Origin: Microthrix sp041394405
Lineage (GTDB): Bacteria; Actinomycetota; Acidimicrobiia; Acidimicrobiales; Microtrichaceae
Length of the DNA stretch: 64,000 nt
Assembly (NCBI GenBank): GCA_041394405.1
Contig: JAWKIF010000011.1
Location: 1-64,000 of the forward strand
Direction of reading: 5' to 3'
Of this stretch, positions 36,044-43,892 are shown piece by piece; position 1 is the stretch's first letter; every line of letters begins with the position of its first letter. A program made the position numbers and the translations under genes. The notes under the pieces are model-generated. The model was not told where the DNA came from and searched no databases. It saw nothing but the letters and a program-made list of their open reading frames with translations.

Positions 36044-36699
36044 ATGGGTGAAAGCCTGACCAGTTTCTGGGAGTTCTTCTCGGACAACACAGATGACTTC
36101 ATGGAGGCGTTGGTTCGCCACGCCACCTACGTCGTCACCGTCATCCTCGCCGCTACCGCATTGCGGTAGCGGTGGGGTGGCGGTCAGGCACCGTCCGGTG
36201 GCCAGGGAGGTGGCGCTGGGAATCACCAGCGTGTTCATCACCATTCCCTCCCTGGCGCTGTTCACCCTGTTCATTCCCATCCTGGGCCTGGTTTTGCCCC
36301 CAGCTTCGTGGCGTTGCTGCTCTACGCTGCTGCCCATCATGCGCAACACGGTCACGGGCCTGGCCAGCGTCAGCCCCGACGTGCTGGAGTCGGCCAGGGC
36401 GTATGGGCATGTCCAGCTCGGAGCGACTGTGGAAGGTGGAGCTGCCCTCGCCTGGCCGGTGATCGTCACCGGCATCAGGGTGTCGGCACTGCTCACCACC
36501 GGCATCGCTGCCATCGCCACGCTGATCGCGGGCGGCGGGTTCGGCGACTTCATCAAGAATGGGCCTCAGCCGCCTGGGCCTGAACAACTCGCTCGAGGCC
36601 ATCTGGGTGGGCACCTTGGGCACCATCGCCCTGGCCCTGGTGTTCGACCTCATCTTCGTCGCCATTCGCCGACTCACCACCCCCCGCGGCATTCGATAG
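36044..36699 (+). pseudogene. Osmoprotectant ABC transporter permease, frameshifted
   Basis: OpuBB/OpuBD-type permease reading through several frames. It starts MGESLTSFWEFFSDN at 36044, is stopped by TAG at 36167-36169 after ATYVVTVILAAT, and continues in other frames as VALGITSVFITIPSLALFTLFIPILGLG, LPIMRNTVTGLASVSPDVLESAR, GMSSSERLWKVELP, WPVIVTGIRVSALLTTGIAAIATLIAGGGFGDFI and a final IRRLTTPRGIR. These fragments make a nearly full-length BPD permease with the EAA-type loop. At least five indels, mostly in G or C runs. Same uncertainty as the binding protein: decay or sequence error. Confidence 0.72.
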
Positions 36700-36744
36700 G
36701 GCGCCCAGCTCGCCCGTTCATCCCCTCTGCACAGGAGTCTCCCA

Positions 36745-37488
36745 GTGACCGAAACGCTCATCCAGCTTCAAGGCGTGGGCAAGACCTACCCAGGCACCTC
36801 CGTGCCCGCCGTTGCCGACCTTGACCTCGAAGTGAAAAAGGGCGAGATCCTGGTGTTGGTCGGCCCCTCCGGTTGTGGAAAAAGCACCACGTTGCGCCTG
36901 ATCAATCGCATGATCGAGCCCACTGCGGGCCGCATCATCTTCGAGGGTAAGGACGTGACCAATGTCAACCCCGACCAGCTCCGGCGCCAGATGGGCTACG
37001 TCATCCAGCAGATCGGGCTGTTCCCTCACCGCAACATCCTCCAGAACATCGCCACGGTGCCCAAGTTGCTGGGTTGGGACAAGTCCAAGATCGAGGAGCG
37101 CGCCCGGTACCTGCTGACCATGGTCGGCATGGATCCCGACGAGTATCTGACTCGGTATCCCAAGGAGCTCTCGGGAGGCCAGGCCCAGCGGGTGGGCGTG
37201 GCCCGAGCCCTGGCCGCCGACCCGGATGTGTTGCTGATGGATGAGCCCTTCGGCGCCATCGATCCCATCACCTGGCATCGGCTGCAGAACGAGTTCCTGC
37301 GCCTCCAGGAGGAGCTGCAGAAGACCATCGTCTTCGTCACCCACGACATCGACGAGGCCGTCAAGATGGGCGACAAGATCGCCATCCTGGCCGAAAGATC
37401 CGAGGTGGCCCAGCTGGACACCCCCACAAACATCTTGGCCAGCCCGGCCAACCCGTTCGTCGAAGAGTCTGGCCCGGTGCGCTGCTGA
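36745..37488 (+). CDS. Osmoprotectant ABC transporter ATP-binding protein, C-terminus disrupted
   Basis: 247 residues with an intact nucleotide-binding domain: Walker A VGPSGCGKST, Q-loop YVIQQIGLFPH, signature LSGGQAQRVGVARAL, Walker B VLLMDEPFGAID and H-loop VTHDIDEAV. Belongs to the OpuBA/OpuCA/ProV group for glycine betaine, choline or carnitine. The natural end should continue; after NPFVEES a lost base makes a stop at 37486-37488, while another frame goes on as GALLKGLTLARVR to about 37640. The IS3 remnant starts near there. GTG start 36745 follows ACAGGAG. Confidence 0.85.
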   Translation: MTETLIQLQGVGKTYPGTSVPAVADLDLEVKKGEILVLVGPSGCGKSTTLRLINRMIEPTAGRIIFEGKDVTNVNPDQLRRQMGYVIQQIGLFPHRNILQNIATVPKLLGWDKSKIEERARYLLTMVGMDPDEYLTRYPKELSGGQAQRVGVARALAADPDVLLMDEPFGAIDPITWHRLQNEFLRLQEELQKTIVFVTHDIDEAVKMGDKIAILAERSEVAQLDTPTNILASPANPFVEESGPVRC

Positions 37489-37579
37489 AGGGCCTGACCC
37501 TGGCCCGGGTGCGCGTTACATCGAGTTGCCGGGAGTACCTGGTGATCACCATGCCCACCGACCGGCTTCCGCTGCAGAT

Positions 37580-37763
37580 CATCGAGCGTGGCACCGGAGG
37601 CGAGCCGTCCACGCCAGCGTTCGACCCGTCGGGGTGAAACCTCCAAATACCGGCATGCAGCCCGAGCCGACCAGCCACCGGCGACTGCGCCGTCGACCAG
37701 ATCGAGGAGCGAGTGTTTGGTGGCCGCATCGATCCGCTTGGGGACCCGGCCACTCAGCCCCAA
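37580..37763 (-). pseudogene. IS3-family transposase orfB, N-terminal fragment
   Basis: About 60 codons of an IS3-type OrfB start: MGLSGRVPKRIDAATKHSLLDLVDGA, GGWSARAACRYLEVSPRRVERWRGRLASG. This is the helix-turn-helix leader that precedes the DDE integrase domain. The rve catalytic domain is missing: beyond about 37580 the frame reads antisense through the ABC ATPase gene. The start overlaps the end of orfA by 10 nt, as in IS3 elements. Confidence 0.72.
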
Positions 37764-38080
37764 GGCTCTTTTCCCTCCGCGAGAGTCAACCTGACCGCCA
37801 TCTCCGCCAGAGCGGCCCGTAACCGCTCCGCCTCCGCTCGGGCCTCCTCCAACTCGACGTCACGCTGTTTCCCGCGACGACCAGGACGAGACGCCGCCAA
37901 CGCCTCCAGCGCACCATCACGGGCAACCGTCTTCAGCTTCGCGACCGTTGCACGATCCACCCGGGCACGCTCGGCCGCCTCGCTCACCGTGGTCTCCCCA
38001 CGAACCAGCTGCATCCAGATCTCGTACTTCTCCTGCGGCGCCAGAAACCGCTTCCTCCTCCTGGCAGGCTGAGTGCTCAA
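37754..38080 (-). mobile_element. IS3-family transposase orfA (remnant element)
   Basis: 108-residue OrfA: MSTQPARRRKRFLAPQEKYEIWMQLVRGE, then the helix-turn-helix TVSEAAERARVDRATVAKL, followed by a coiled coil with EEARAEAERLRAALAEM. Complete in itself, but orfB is truncated, so the element cannot transpose unaided. It lies inside the betaine transporter locus between the ATPase and a second-permease fragment. I could not define terminal inverted repeats with confidence. Confidence 0.75.
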
Positions 38081-38340
38081 CGGGCCCTCCTCAGGCTCGA
38101 ACGAGAACCCCCGAATGCTGACTGAAACAACCCGAGAAGTGCGACATCAAGTCTGCCTCACCACAAAATCAACGCAATCACATCATCGGAACTCACCCAT
38201 CTCAACACCCCTCAACCGGCGTCTTCTCAAACCCGACAGTCGTACCATCACCAAGCGCACAACTCACCTGTCGCACCACAGCTGCGTCCTGATCGGTGAA
38301 TCTACTGCAAGCCAACCCTGTGCACTCCCTCCTGCCCGTA
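38081..38340. other. Noncoding stretch beyond the IS remnant
   Basis: 260 bp, more AT-rich than the rest of the window (many ACAA, ATCA and CATC words) and without a credible reading frame. Probably holds the outer end of the IS remnant. The base composition differs from its neighbours, which fits foreign origin. No clear terminal repeat was found by eye. Confidence 0.4.
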
Positions 38341-38353
38341 CTGGCAACGCTAC

Positions 38354-38548
38354 GGTGAGCCTCGATCAGGTGGATCGCTCCTACCTGGAGGCGGGCAAGG
38401 GCACGGCTATTCGAAGCTCCAGGTGTTGACCCGAATCGAGATGCCACTGGCCGTGCCGATCATCCTGGCCGGGGTGCGGACCGCCTTGGTCATCAACGTG
38501 GGCACCGCCGCGCTGGCCTAGTACAAGCTGAAGCCAAAGGGCATCTGA
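38354..38548 (+). pseudogene. Fragment of a second osmoprotectant permease
   Basis: Reads VSLDQVDRSYLEAGKG, then after a one-base shift GYSKLQVLTRIEMPLAVPIILAGVRTALVINVGTAALA and TAG at 38519-38521. The TRIEMPLAVPIILAGVR block is the cytoplasmic EAA loop of OpuB-type permeases. After the TAG a further YKLKPKGI runs in frame to TGA at 38546, which does not look like permease and may be a fusion scar. Only about 60 codons remain; the N-terminal half is absent, probably lost with the IS insertion. Confidence 0.7.
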
Positions 38549-38571
38549 GGCGCACCGCCCGACGGCGGTGG

Positions 38572-39399
38572 CTACACGAGCGGTGACGCGGCCTGGGTGA
38601 GCATCAGGTGGCCCATCACCACGGCGCGACCGGTGAGCATGACCCGGTCCTCGACGATCCTTGCCCGCAGGTCGCCGCCCCGCGACGACGCCTGATGACA
38701 GACCAGCTCCTCGGCGCCCAACCGACCCATCCAATAGGGGGCCAACAGGGCATGGGCCGAACCGGTCACCGGACCCTCGTCGATACCCAACGTGGGCGCA
38801 AACACGCGGCTCACGACGTGCACCGGGCCATCACCAGGGGCGGTCAGGACCAGCGGTCGCCGCTCGGAGCGCTCCAACTGGGTCAGATCCGGGCGGGCCT
38901 GGCGCACCCACGACGCCTGCTCGCCGACGGCCACGAGGAACCCGTCCGAGCCGGCTCCGCTGCCGGCGAACACCTCGCTGGGTGGAGTTGCGAGACCCAA
39001 GCGGGCCCAGTCCAGCGGGGTGTCCGCCGGGGTGGGGCGGGAGAGGGGGAGATCGAGGTCGATGTCGCCAACCGGGTTGCGGCGGCAGCTCAGGGGCCCT
39101 GACCGGGTGTCGAAGGCGACGGGATCTTCGCGGTGGAGGTGGCCATCGGCCCACAGCGCGGCGGCAGCGGCCAGCGTGGCATGACCGCAGAGGTCCACCT
39201 CCACGGTGGGCGTGAACCAGCGCAGCCGGTAGGTCGATCCCTCGGGCCAGCAAAACGCCGTCTCGGGGAGGCGCAGCTCGCTGGCCACCGCCTGCATCCA
39301 CGCCTCATCGGCCGGTTGGTCCAACACGGCCACGGCAGCCTGATTGCCGGAGAACGGCTGGGAGGCGAAGGCGTCGATGAGGGTCAGGGTGATCGCCAT
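38572..39399 (-). CDS. PhzF family epimerase/isomerase-like protein
   Basis: 275 residues from ATG 39399. PhzF fold: LIDAFASQPFSGNQAAVAVL at the N-terminus with the conserved glutamate in LRLPETAFCWP, RWFTPTVEVDLCGHATLAAAAAL (hallmark FTP...ELxxCGHAT), and VFAPTLGIDEGPVTGSAHALLAPYW, RGGDLRARIVEDRVMLTGRAV at the C-terminus. Phenazine PhzF and diaminopimelate epimerase share this fold; stand-alone members have mostly unknown substrates. The frame is open far upstream, but the start of the domain and the neighbouring gene end fix the ATG at 39399, with a 16-nt overlap. Confidence 0.88.
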   Translation of the reverse strand: MAITLTLIDAFASQPFSGNQAAVAVLDQPADEAWMQAVASELRLPETAFCWPEGSTYRLRWFTPTVEVDLCGHATLAAAAALWADGHLHREDPVAFDTRSGPLSCRRNPVGDIDLDLPLSRPTPADTPLDWARLGLATPPSEVFAGSGAGSDGFLVAVGEQASWVRQARPDLTQLERSERRPLVLTAPGDGPVHVVSRVFAPTLGIDEGPVTGSAHALLAPYWMGRLGAEELVCHQASSRGGDLRARIVEDRVMLTGRAVVMGHLMLTQAASPLV

Positions 39400-40547
39400 G
39401 GCGCCGAGTTTGGCGGCACGGCGGGGCTCAACGGTGGATGCACGTGGGCCTGCTGCGTTGGGTGCGATGGCCATCGCTGAGTGTGGTGGGTCGGCGGCCA
39501 GGGGGACGGGTGCGGGGGTGATTGGTTGGACGACCAGGTGCGGTACAGGTCGATGCCCAGCGCTCCCCCGGCGACCAGCCCCAAGAGGCTGACCATGGCC
39601 AGGAAGCCCAGGCCGAAGAGCGTCTGGGCAGCGTCGCTCGTTGCTGCCCGGGTGGACAGCGCGAAGCCAACCGCCACGCCGTTGTTCAGTCCGTGGACGC
39701 CAACGCCCATCCACCACGACCTCGTGACGCGAACATAGGCCAACACCATTCCCACCAGCACCTGAGGAATGATGAATGCGGGGAGAAACCAGGTGAACTC
39801 GGCGAAGTTCCCCAGGTGCGCGCCGGCAAAGACCGTGGTCAGCACCGCTACCACGGCGTAGCGAACCCGTGGCGAGATGCGCAGCGGGTGGTCGCTTCGA
39901 CCCAGCGGGGTGAGGTGGCTCAGCGTGACACCCAACCCAACGGCAACCGCGACGCCGAAGCCCAGCTCCACCAAGGACGCGGCGGCCTGGTTGGTGGCCC
40001 CCACCAGCCATTGTCCGGGGCTCACACCCAGCATGCCGGGAAGAAACAGGGAGACAAATGCCCCGGCGCCGATGGCGACGTGCCACGGGCGCAGGGACAT
40101 GGGAAGCCGGAACGCCACCTCCTCCAGCAGCGGGGCCAGCACGACGGCCGTCAACAACACGCCCAGGACCGAACCGTTTTCCACCAGGTCGCCGACGGCG
40201 TTCTCGGGCTGGTCGCCGCCAGCCGCGACCACCAGCATCGTGACCACGACGGAGGTGGCGTAGGCCACCGACAACGACAGGCCCCACAGGGCCAGGAACC
40301 ATCTGGCGGCGGGGCGCGTGGTCGGCAGGTAGGAGGCTCGGCCACCCCAGAACCGCAGGTAGTCCCCGGCCACGCTCGTCGCGGGTACGATCGCAGCGGG
40401 CGGCTCGGTTGTCTGGGGAGTCCACACCGGCGACGAGAAGTGCGGGGCGTCCGCCGGACGCCGCGACACGGCCGGCCCGGGGGGCATGGTTGTTTCGGGG
40501 TTCACCACTTCCCTGTCGGCCGATTTCTGGCTGCCCCCAGGCCCCAT
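39384..40547 (-). CDS. CPBP-family intramembrane metalloprotease
   Basis: 387 residues, about eight membrane helices, with a Pro-rich N-terminus and a Pro/His-rich C-terminal tail. Catalytic motif 1 is PLLEEVAFR (EExxxR), motif 2 is GAHLGNF and motif 3 HGLNNGVAVG, as in Rce1/CAAX-like (Abi) proteases. Bacterial members often protect against bacteriocins or process membrane proteins; role here unknown. ATG 40487 is an alternative start. Located 4 nt after the aldo/keto reductase stop, so co-transcribed. Confidence 0.8.
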   Translation of the reverse strand: MGPGGSQKSADREVVNPETTMPPGPAVSRRPADAPHFSSPVWTPQTTEPPAAIVPATSVAGDYLRFWGGRASYLPTTRPAARWFLALWGLSLSVAYATSVVVTMLVVAAGGDQPENAVGDLVENGSVLGVLLTAVVLAPLLEEVAFRLPMSLRPWHVAIGAGAFVSLFLPGMLGVSPGQWLVGATNQAAASLVELGFGVAVAVGLGVTLSHLTPLGRSDHPLRISPRVRYAVVAVLTTVFAGAHLGNFAEFTWFLPAFIIPQVLVGMVLAYVRVTRSWWMGVGVHGLNNGVAVGFALSTRAATSDAAQTLFGLGFLAMVSLLGLVAGGALGIDLYRTWSSNQSPPHPSPWPPTHHTQRWPSHPTQQAHVHPPLSPAVPPNSAPWRSP

Positions 40548-40551
40548 GGGG

Positions 40552-41556
40552 CTAGAGCCGTTCCTTCGGCTGGCCCTTGAGGGTGTGCTCGGGGTCGGTC
40601 GTGGTCACCGGTTCCAGCACGGCTTCGATTCGGGAGCGCAACTCGTTGTCCAGCGTCACCTCGAGTGCGCCCACATTGCGCGTCACCTGTTGGGCCGTGG
40701 AGGCGCCCACGATGGCCGATGCCACGTTGGGGTGAGCCAGCACCCAGGCCAGCGCCAGGTTGGCAGGTGTCTCGCCCGCTTCCTCAGCCAGCCGAGCGAA
40801 CTCGGCCACCGCCTCCAGCACCTCGTCGCGCAGCCACCGGGAGATCATGGTCTTGCCGCCGGCCTCGTCGGTGGCCCGGCTTCCCGGCGGCGGATCCACT
40901 CCCACCTGGTATTTTCCGGTCAGCACTCCTTGGGCCAGCGGTGACCAGACGATCTGGCTGATGCCCAACTCTTCGCACGTGGGCACCACCTCGGCCTCGA
41001 TCACCCGCCACAGCAGCGAGTACTGCGGCTGGCTGGACACCAGCGGTACCTGCAGTTCGCGTGCGAGCTCGGCTCCAGCCCGGATCTGGTCGGCGGTCCA
41101 TTCGGAGACGCCCAGGTTGGCCACCTTGCCCTGATGCACCAGGTCGGCCAGGGCCGACATGGTCACCTCCAACGGGGTGCAATGGTCGTAGCGATGCGCC
41201 TGGTAGAGGTCGATGTGATCGGTGCCGAGGCGCCGCAACGAACCCTCGACCGCCTCCATGATGTGCTTTCTGCTGAGGCCCTGCTGGTTGGCGCCCCGCC
41301 CGGTTGGCCAGAACACCTTGGTGCACAGCTCGATGCCCTCGCGGTCGACGCCCCGGAGCGCCTCGCCCAGCACCGATTCGGCCCGAGTTCCGGCGTAGAC
41401 GTCGGCGGTGTCGAACGTCGTGATGCCGGCATCCAGGGCCGCATGCACGGCCTCGATGGCGGCATCGTTCTCGATCTGCGAGCCGTGGGTCAGCCAGTTC
41501 CCGTAGGAAATGGCCGACACTCGCATGCCTGAGTTGCCGAGAAACCGATGCTCCAT
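40552..41556 (-). CDS. Aldo/keto reductase (potassium channel beta-like)
   Basis: 334 residues. MEHRFLGNSGMRVSAISYG start, catalytic Asp/Tyr in FDTADVYAG, Lys in LCTKVFWPTG, His in LYQAHRYDH, then WSPLAQGVLTGKY and AIVGASTAQQVTRNV, which binds NADPH. Most like the YghZ/Kv-beta (AKR6/14) group rather than the AKR at 8964-9944. First gene of a three-gene minus-strand unit with the CPBP protease and PhzF. Substrate unknown. Confidence 0.87.
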   Translation of the reverse strand: MEHRFLGNSGMRVSAISYGNWLTHGSQIENDAAIEAVHAALDAGITTFDTADVYAGTRAESVLGEALRGVDREGIELCTKVFWPTGRGANQQGLSRKHIMEAVEGSLRRLGTDHIDLYQAHRYDHCTPLEVTMSALADLVHQGKVANLGVSEWTADQIRAGAELARELQVPLVSSQPQYSLLWRVIEAEVVPTCEELGISQIVWSPLAQGVLTGKYQVGVDPPPGSRATDEAGGKTMISRWLRDEVLEAVAEFARLAEEAGETPANLALAWVLAHPNVASAIVGASTAQQVTRNVGALEVTLDNELRSRIEAVLEPVTTTDPEHTLKGQPKERL

Positions 41557-41578
41557 GGGGTCTCACCCTACGGGGCGG

Positions 41579-41603
41579 CGCCCCCGCTCAGCGGTCGGGG
41601 GCG
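41579..41603. terminator. GC hairpin at the end of the ABC ATPase gene
   Basis: CGCCCCCG (41579-41586) and CGGGGGCG (41596-41603), 9-nt loop. It overlaps the ATPase stop and lies before the aldo/keto reductase start on the same strand, so it probably separates the two units. Confidence 0.5.
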
Positions 41604-42736
41604 GACGGCCCCCCGGGGCAGTTTGGTGACTCAGCGTGGTGCCGTCCCGCTTGGTCGGGCGGCCCGAGCCAGGCCGTCGCGGAAAGGCCGCGGTGGCCGA
41701 CGTCGACCCTGTCACCGGTCTCGACGGTGGGCGGTCCGAGTGTTCGGCAGGTCATGGTGATGTCGCCGTCGGTCATGCGCATCAGGGTGGAGTGACCGAT
41801 GAACTCCACCTCGGTGATCCTCCAGCGCCCGGTTGGGGTCGGTGTCGTGGTCAGCGACTCTGGACGGATCAATACCGTCACGCCGGCCCCGTCCGGCAGG
41901 GACCCATTTCGCAGCGCCAGCTGGCCCAGCCCGGTAACCACGCGCGGCGCCGCATCGTCGCCGGCGGGTGAGCGCCGGGCACGGACGGTGCCGGCCAGCA
42001 GGTTGGCATCGCCGAGGAAGGACGCCACCCACGCGTCGACCGGGGCTGCATAGACCTCCGCGGGTGCACCCACCTGGGCGATCTGTCCGTCACGGATAAC
42101 GGCCACCCGGTCGCCTAGCGTGAACGCCTCGTCCCGGTCGTGGGTGACGAACACACCGGTCACCCCAACCGCCCGCAACGTTCGTCGGACCTCGCCCCGC
42201 ACGTCGGCCCGCAGGCCGGCATCCAGGTTGGAGAACGGCTCGTCCAGCAACACCACGCGCGGCTGCGGGGCGAGTGCCCGTGCCAACGCCACGCGTTGCT
42301 GCTGGCCCCCCGACAGGGTGTGTGGCGCCCGATCTTCAAAGCCGGCCATGCCCACCTGGGACAGGGCCCGGTCGATGCGAGGAGATCGCTTGCGATGCCC
42401 CTTCGGCAGGCCGAACCCCACGTTGCCCCCCACGGTGAGGTGGGGAAACAGCGCCCAGTCCTGAAAGACCATGCCGATGTTGCGTCGCTCCGGCCGGACG
42501 AACCGACCCTCGCCAACCACGACCTCGGTGCCCACCGTGATGCTCCCGGAATCCGGCCGATCCAAGCCCGCAATCAGACGCAACAGCGTGGTCTTGCCCG
42601 AGCCGGAGGGGCCGAGAAGGGCCAGCAACTCGCCGGGGGCGATGCTCAGGTCGATGCCGGTAAGCACCTCCGTGCCGCCGAACGAGCGGGAGATGCCGCG
42701 GCACGTCACGCCGACGGCGGTCGCCCCCGAGTTCAC
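41588..42736 (-). CDS. ABC transporter ATP-binding protein (FbpC/PotA type)
   Basis: 382 residues from GTG 42736. Nucleotide-binding domain with Walker A LGPSGSGKTT, Q-loop MVFQDWALFPH, signature TLSGGQQQRVALARAL, Walker B VVLLDEPFSNLD, H-loop VTHDRDEA, then a TOBE-like C-terminal domain (VTVLIRPESL, EVEFIGHSTLMRMTDGD). The FbpC/PotA family serves iron(III), polyamine, sulfate or similar uptake. No permease or binding protein is adjacent; instead its GTG overlaps the uppP stop, so it is translationally coupled to that gene. Partner transporter unknown. Confidence 0.88.
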   Translation of the reverse strand: MNSGATAVGVTCRGISRSFGGTEVLTGIDLSIAPGELLALLGPSGSGKTTLLRLIAGLDRPDSGSITVGTEVVVGEGRFVRPERRNIGMVFQDWALFPHLTVGGNVGFGLPKGHRKRSPRIDRALSQVGMAGFEDRAPHTLSGGQQQRVALARALAPQPRVVLLDEPFSNLDAGLRADVRGEVRRTLRAVGVTGVFVTHDRDEAFTLGDRVAVIRDGQIAQVGAPAEVYAAPVDAWVASFLGDANLLAGTVRARRSPAGDDAAPRVVTGLGQLALRNGSLPDGAGVTVLIRPESLTTTPTPTGRWRITEVEFIGHSTLMRMTDGDITMTCRTLGPPTVETGDRVDVGHRGLSATAWLGPPDQAGRHHAESPNCPGGPSAPDR

Positions 42737-43836
42737 TTGATGGCGCCACCCAGGATCAGCGCCGCACCCACCCCGGCGATGCCCAGCCGGTACCAGCCGA
42801 AGACCGCCAGCGTGCGGCGCTCCAGCCAGCGCACCATCCAGGTGACCGCCGCGGCGGCGGTCACGAACGCCACGGCCAACCCGAGGGCAATCTCGACGCC
42901 TCCGTAGGAATCCATCAGCAACGACCCGTTGGAGAGGGTCTCGTAGGCCGTCGCTGCCCCGAGCGTCAACAGGCCCAGCAGGAAGCTGAACTCCACGGCT
43001 GCGGGGACGCTCAGCCCCACCAGCACCGCGGCGACGATGGTGACCAGCGACCGGCTGGTGCCCGGCCACATCGCCGCAGCTTGGGCGACACCGATGATGA
43101 GGGCCTGGCGGGGGGTGATGGCCTCCAGCGCCGATCCGACGAAGCCCCGCGTGAGGGTTGGGGCGGTGGAACCGGCGCCGCCGGAGTCAAGCTCCTGCGT
43201 TTCCTGCTGTTGATGGCTGATGCGGTCGCTGAGCAACAGGATGGCGATTCCGCCGACCGCCCAGGCCGCCACGATGGGCCACGCGGCGAACAGGCGCGAC
43301 TTGATGGAGTCCTCGAAGACGAACCCGATGACCGCCGCCGGAAGAAACGCCACCACCAGCGCCACCAGCACGGTGCGGCCCTCGGCCGAGCGCCCCACCA
43401 GCCCCTCGAAGACCGAGGCGATGCGCCGTCGGTAGAGCACCAGCACGGCCAGGATGGCCCCGGCTTGGATGACGATGGCGAAGCTGTCGGCGGGAGCCTC
43501 GGTGCTGGGGGTATCGCCCACCCCCAGGAGCTGCTGGGTGACGTACAGGTGACCCGTTGAGGAGATGGGCAGGTACTCGGTGACGCCCTCCACCACGCCC
43601 AGAACCACGGCCTTGGCAGGGGTCATCTGCCGCTGGGCTGCCTCGGTATCGGGCTCAACGGTGTCGGTGGTCCCGACAGCGGACGCACCGGTTTCGGCCG
43701 CTCCGGCCCGCTGGCTGAAGGTTGCGCCGGCCAAGCCCACGATCACCAGCGCAAGCGCCATGATGGCAAGTGGCCGGCGTGGTGTTGCCACGCGGACGCG
43801 CGGCGGGCGGATGGCCGAGGGAGGGGGCGTGAGCAT
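42733..43836 (-). CDS. uppP: Undecaprenyl-diphosphatase with extended N-terminus
   Basis: 367 residues. The conserved core begins near residue 71 (MTPAKAVVLGVVEGVTEYLPISSTGHL) and has the second catalytic block MWPGTSRSLVT. UppP recycles undecaprenyl pyrophosphate outside the cytoplasmic membrane for peptidoglycan synthesis and gives some bacitracin resistance. The first 70 residues are extra: an Arg-rich start, a hydrophobic segment RPLAIMALALVIVGLAGATF and a polar linker, like an added signal peptide or membrane helix. A GTG/ATG inside cannot exclude an internal start. Stop overlaps the ABC ATPase start by 4 nt. Confidence 0.88.
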   Translation of the reverse strand: MLTPPPSAIRPPRVRVATPRRPLAIMALALVIVGLAGATFSQRAGAAETGASAVGTTDTVEPDTEAAQRQMTPAKAVVLGVVEGVTEYLPISSTGHLYVTQQLLGVGDTPSTEAPADSFAIVIQAGAILAVLVLYRRRIASVFEGLVGRSAEGRTVLVALVVAFLPAAVIGFVFEDSIKSRLFAAWPIVAAWAVGGIAILLLSDRISHQQQETQELDSGGAGSTAPTLTRGFVGSALEAITPRQALIIGVAQAAAMWPGTSRSLVTIVAAVLVGLSVPAAVEFSFLLGLLTLGAATAYETLSNGSLLMDSYGGVEIALGLAVAFVTAAAAVTWMVRWLERRTLAVFGWYRLGIAGVGAALILGGAIK

Positions 43837-43892
43837 TGAGCGGTCACGCTAACCCAGCACGGCGGCGCATCGGGGTTCACTACAGTCGGGTC

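Noticed and set aside
36167..36169. TAG in the permease as a recoding (pyrrolysine) site
   Set aside because: The frame shifts here rather than continuing in frame, so an indel explains the stop.
37486..37488. TGA ending the ABC ATPase as a second selenocysteine codon
   Set aside because: The family does not have Cys here, and the homologous continuation is in a different frame.
38081..38340. CRISPR-like or tRNA sequence in the AT-richer stretch
   Set aside because: No repeated units of constant spacing and no cloverleaf pairing found.
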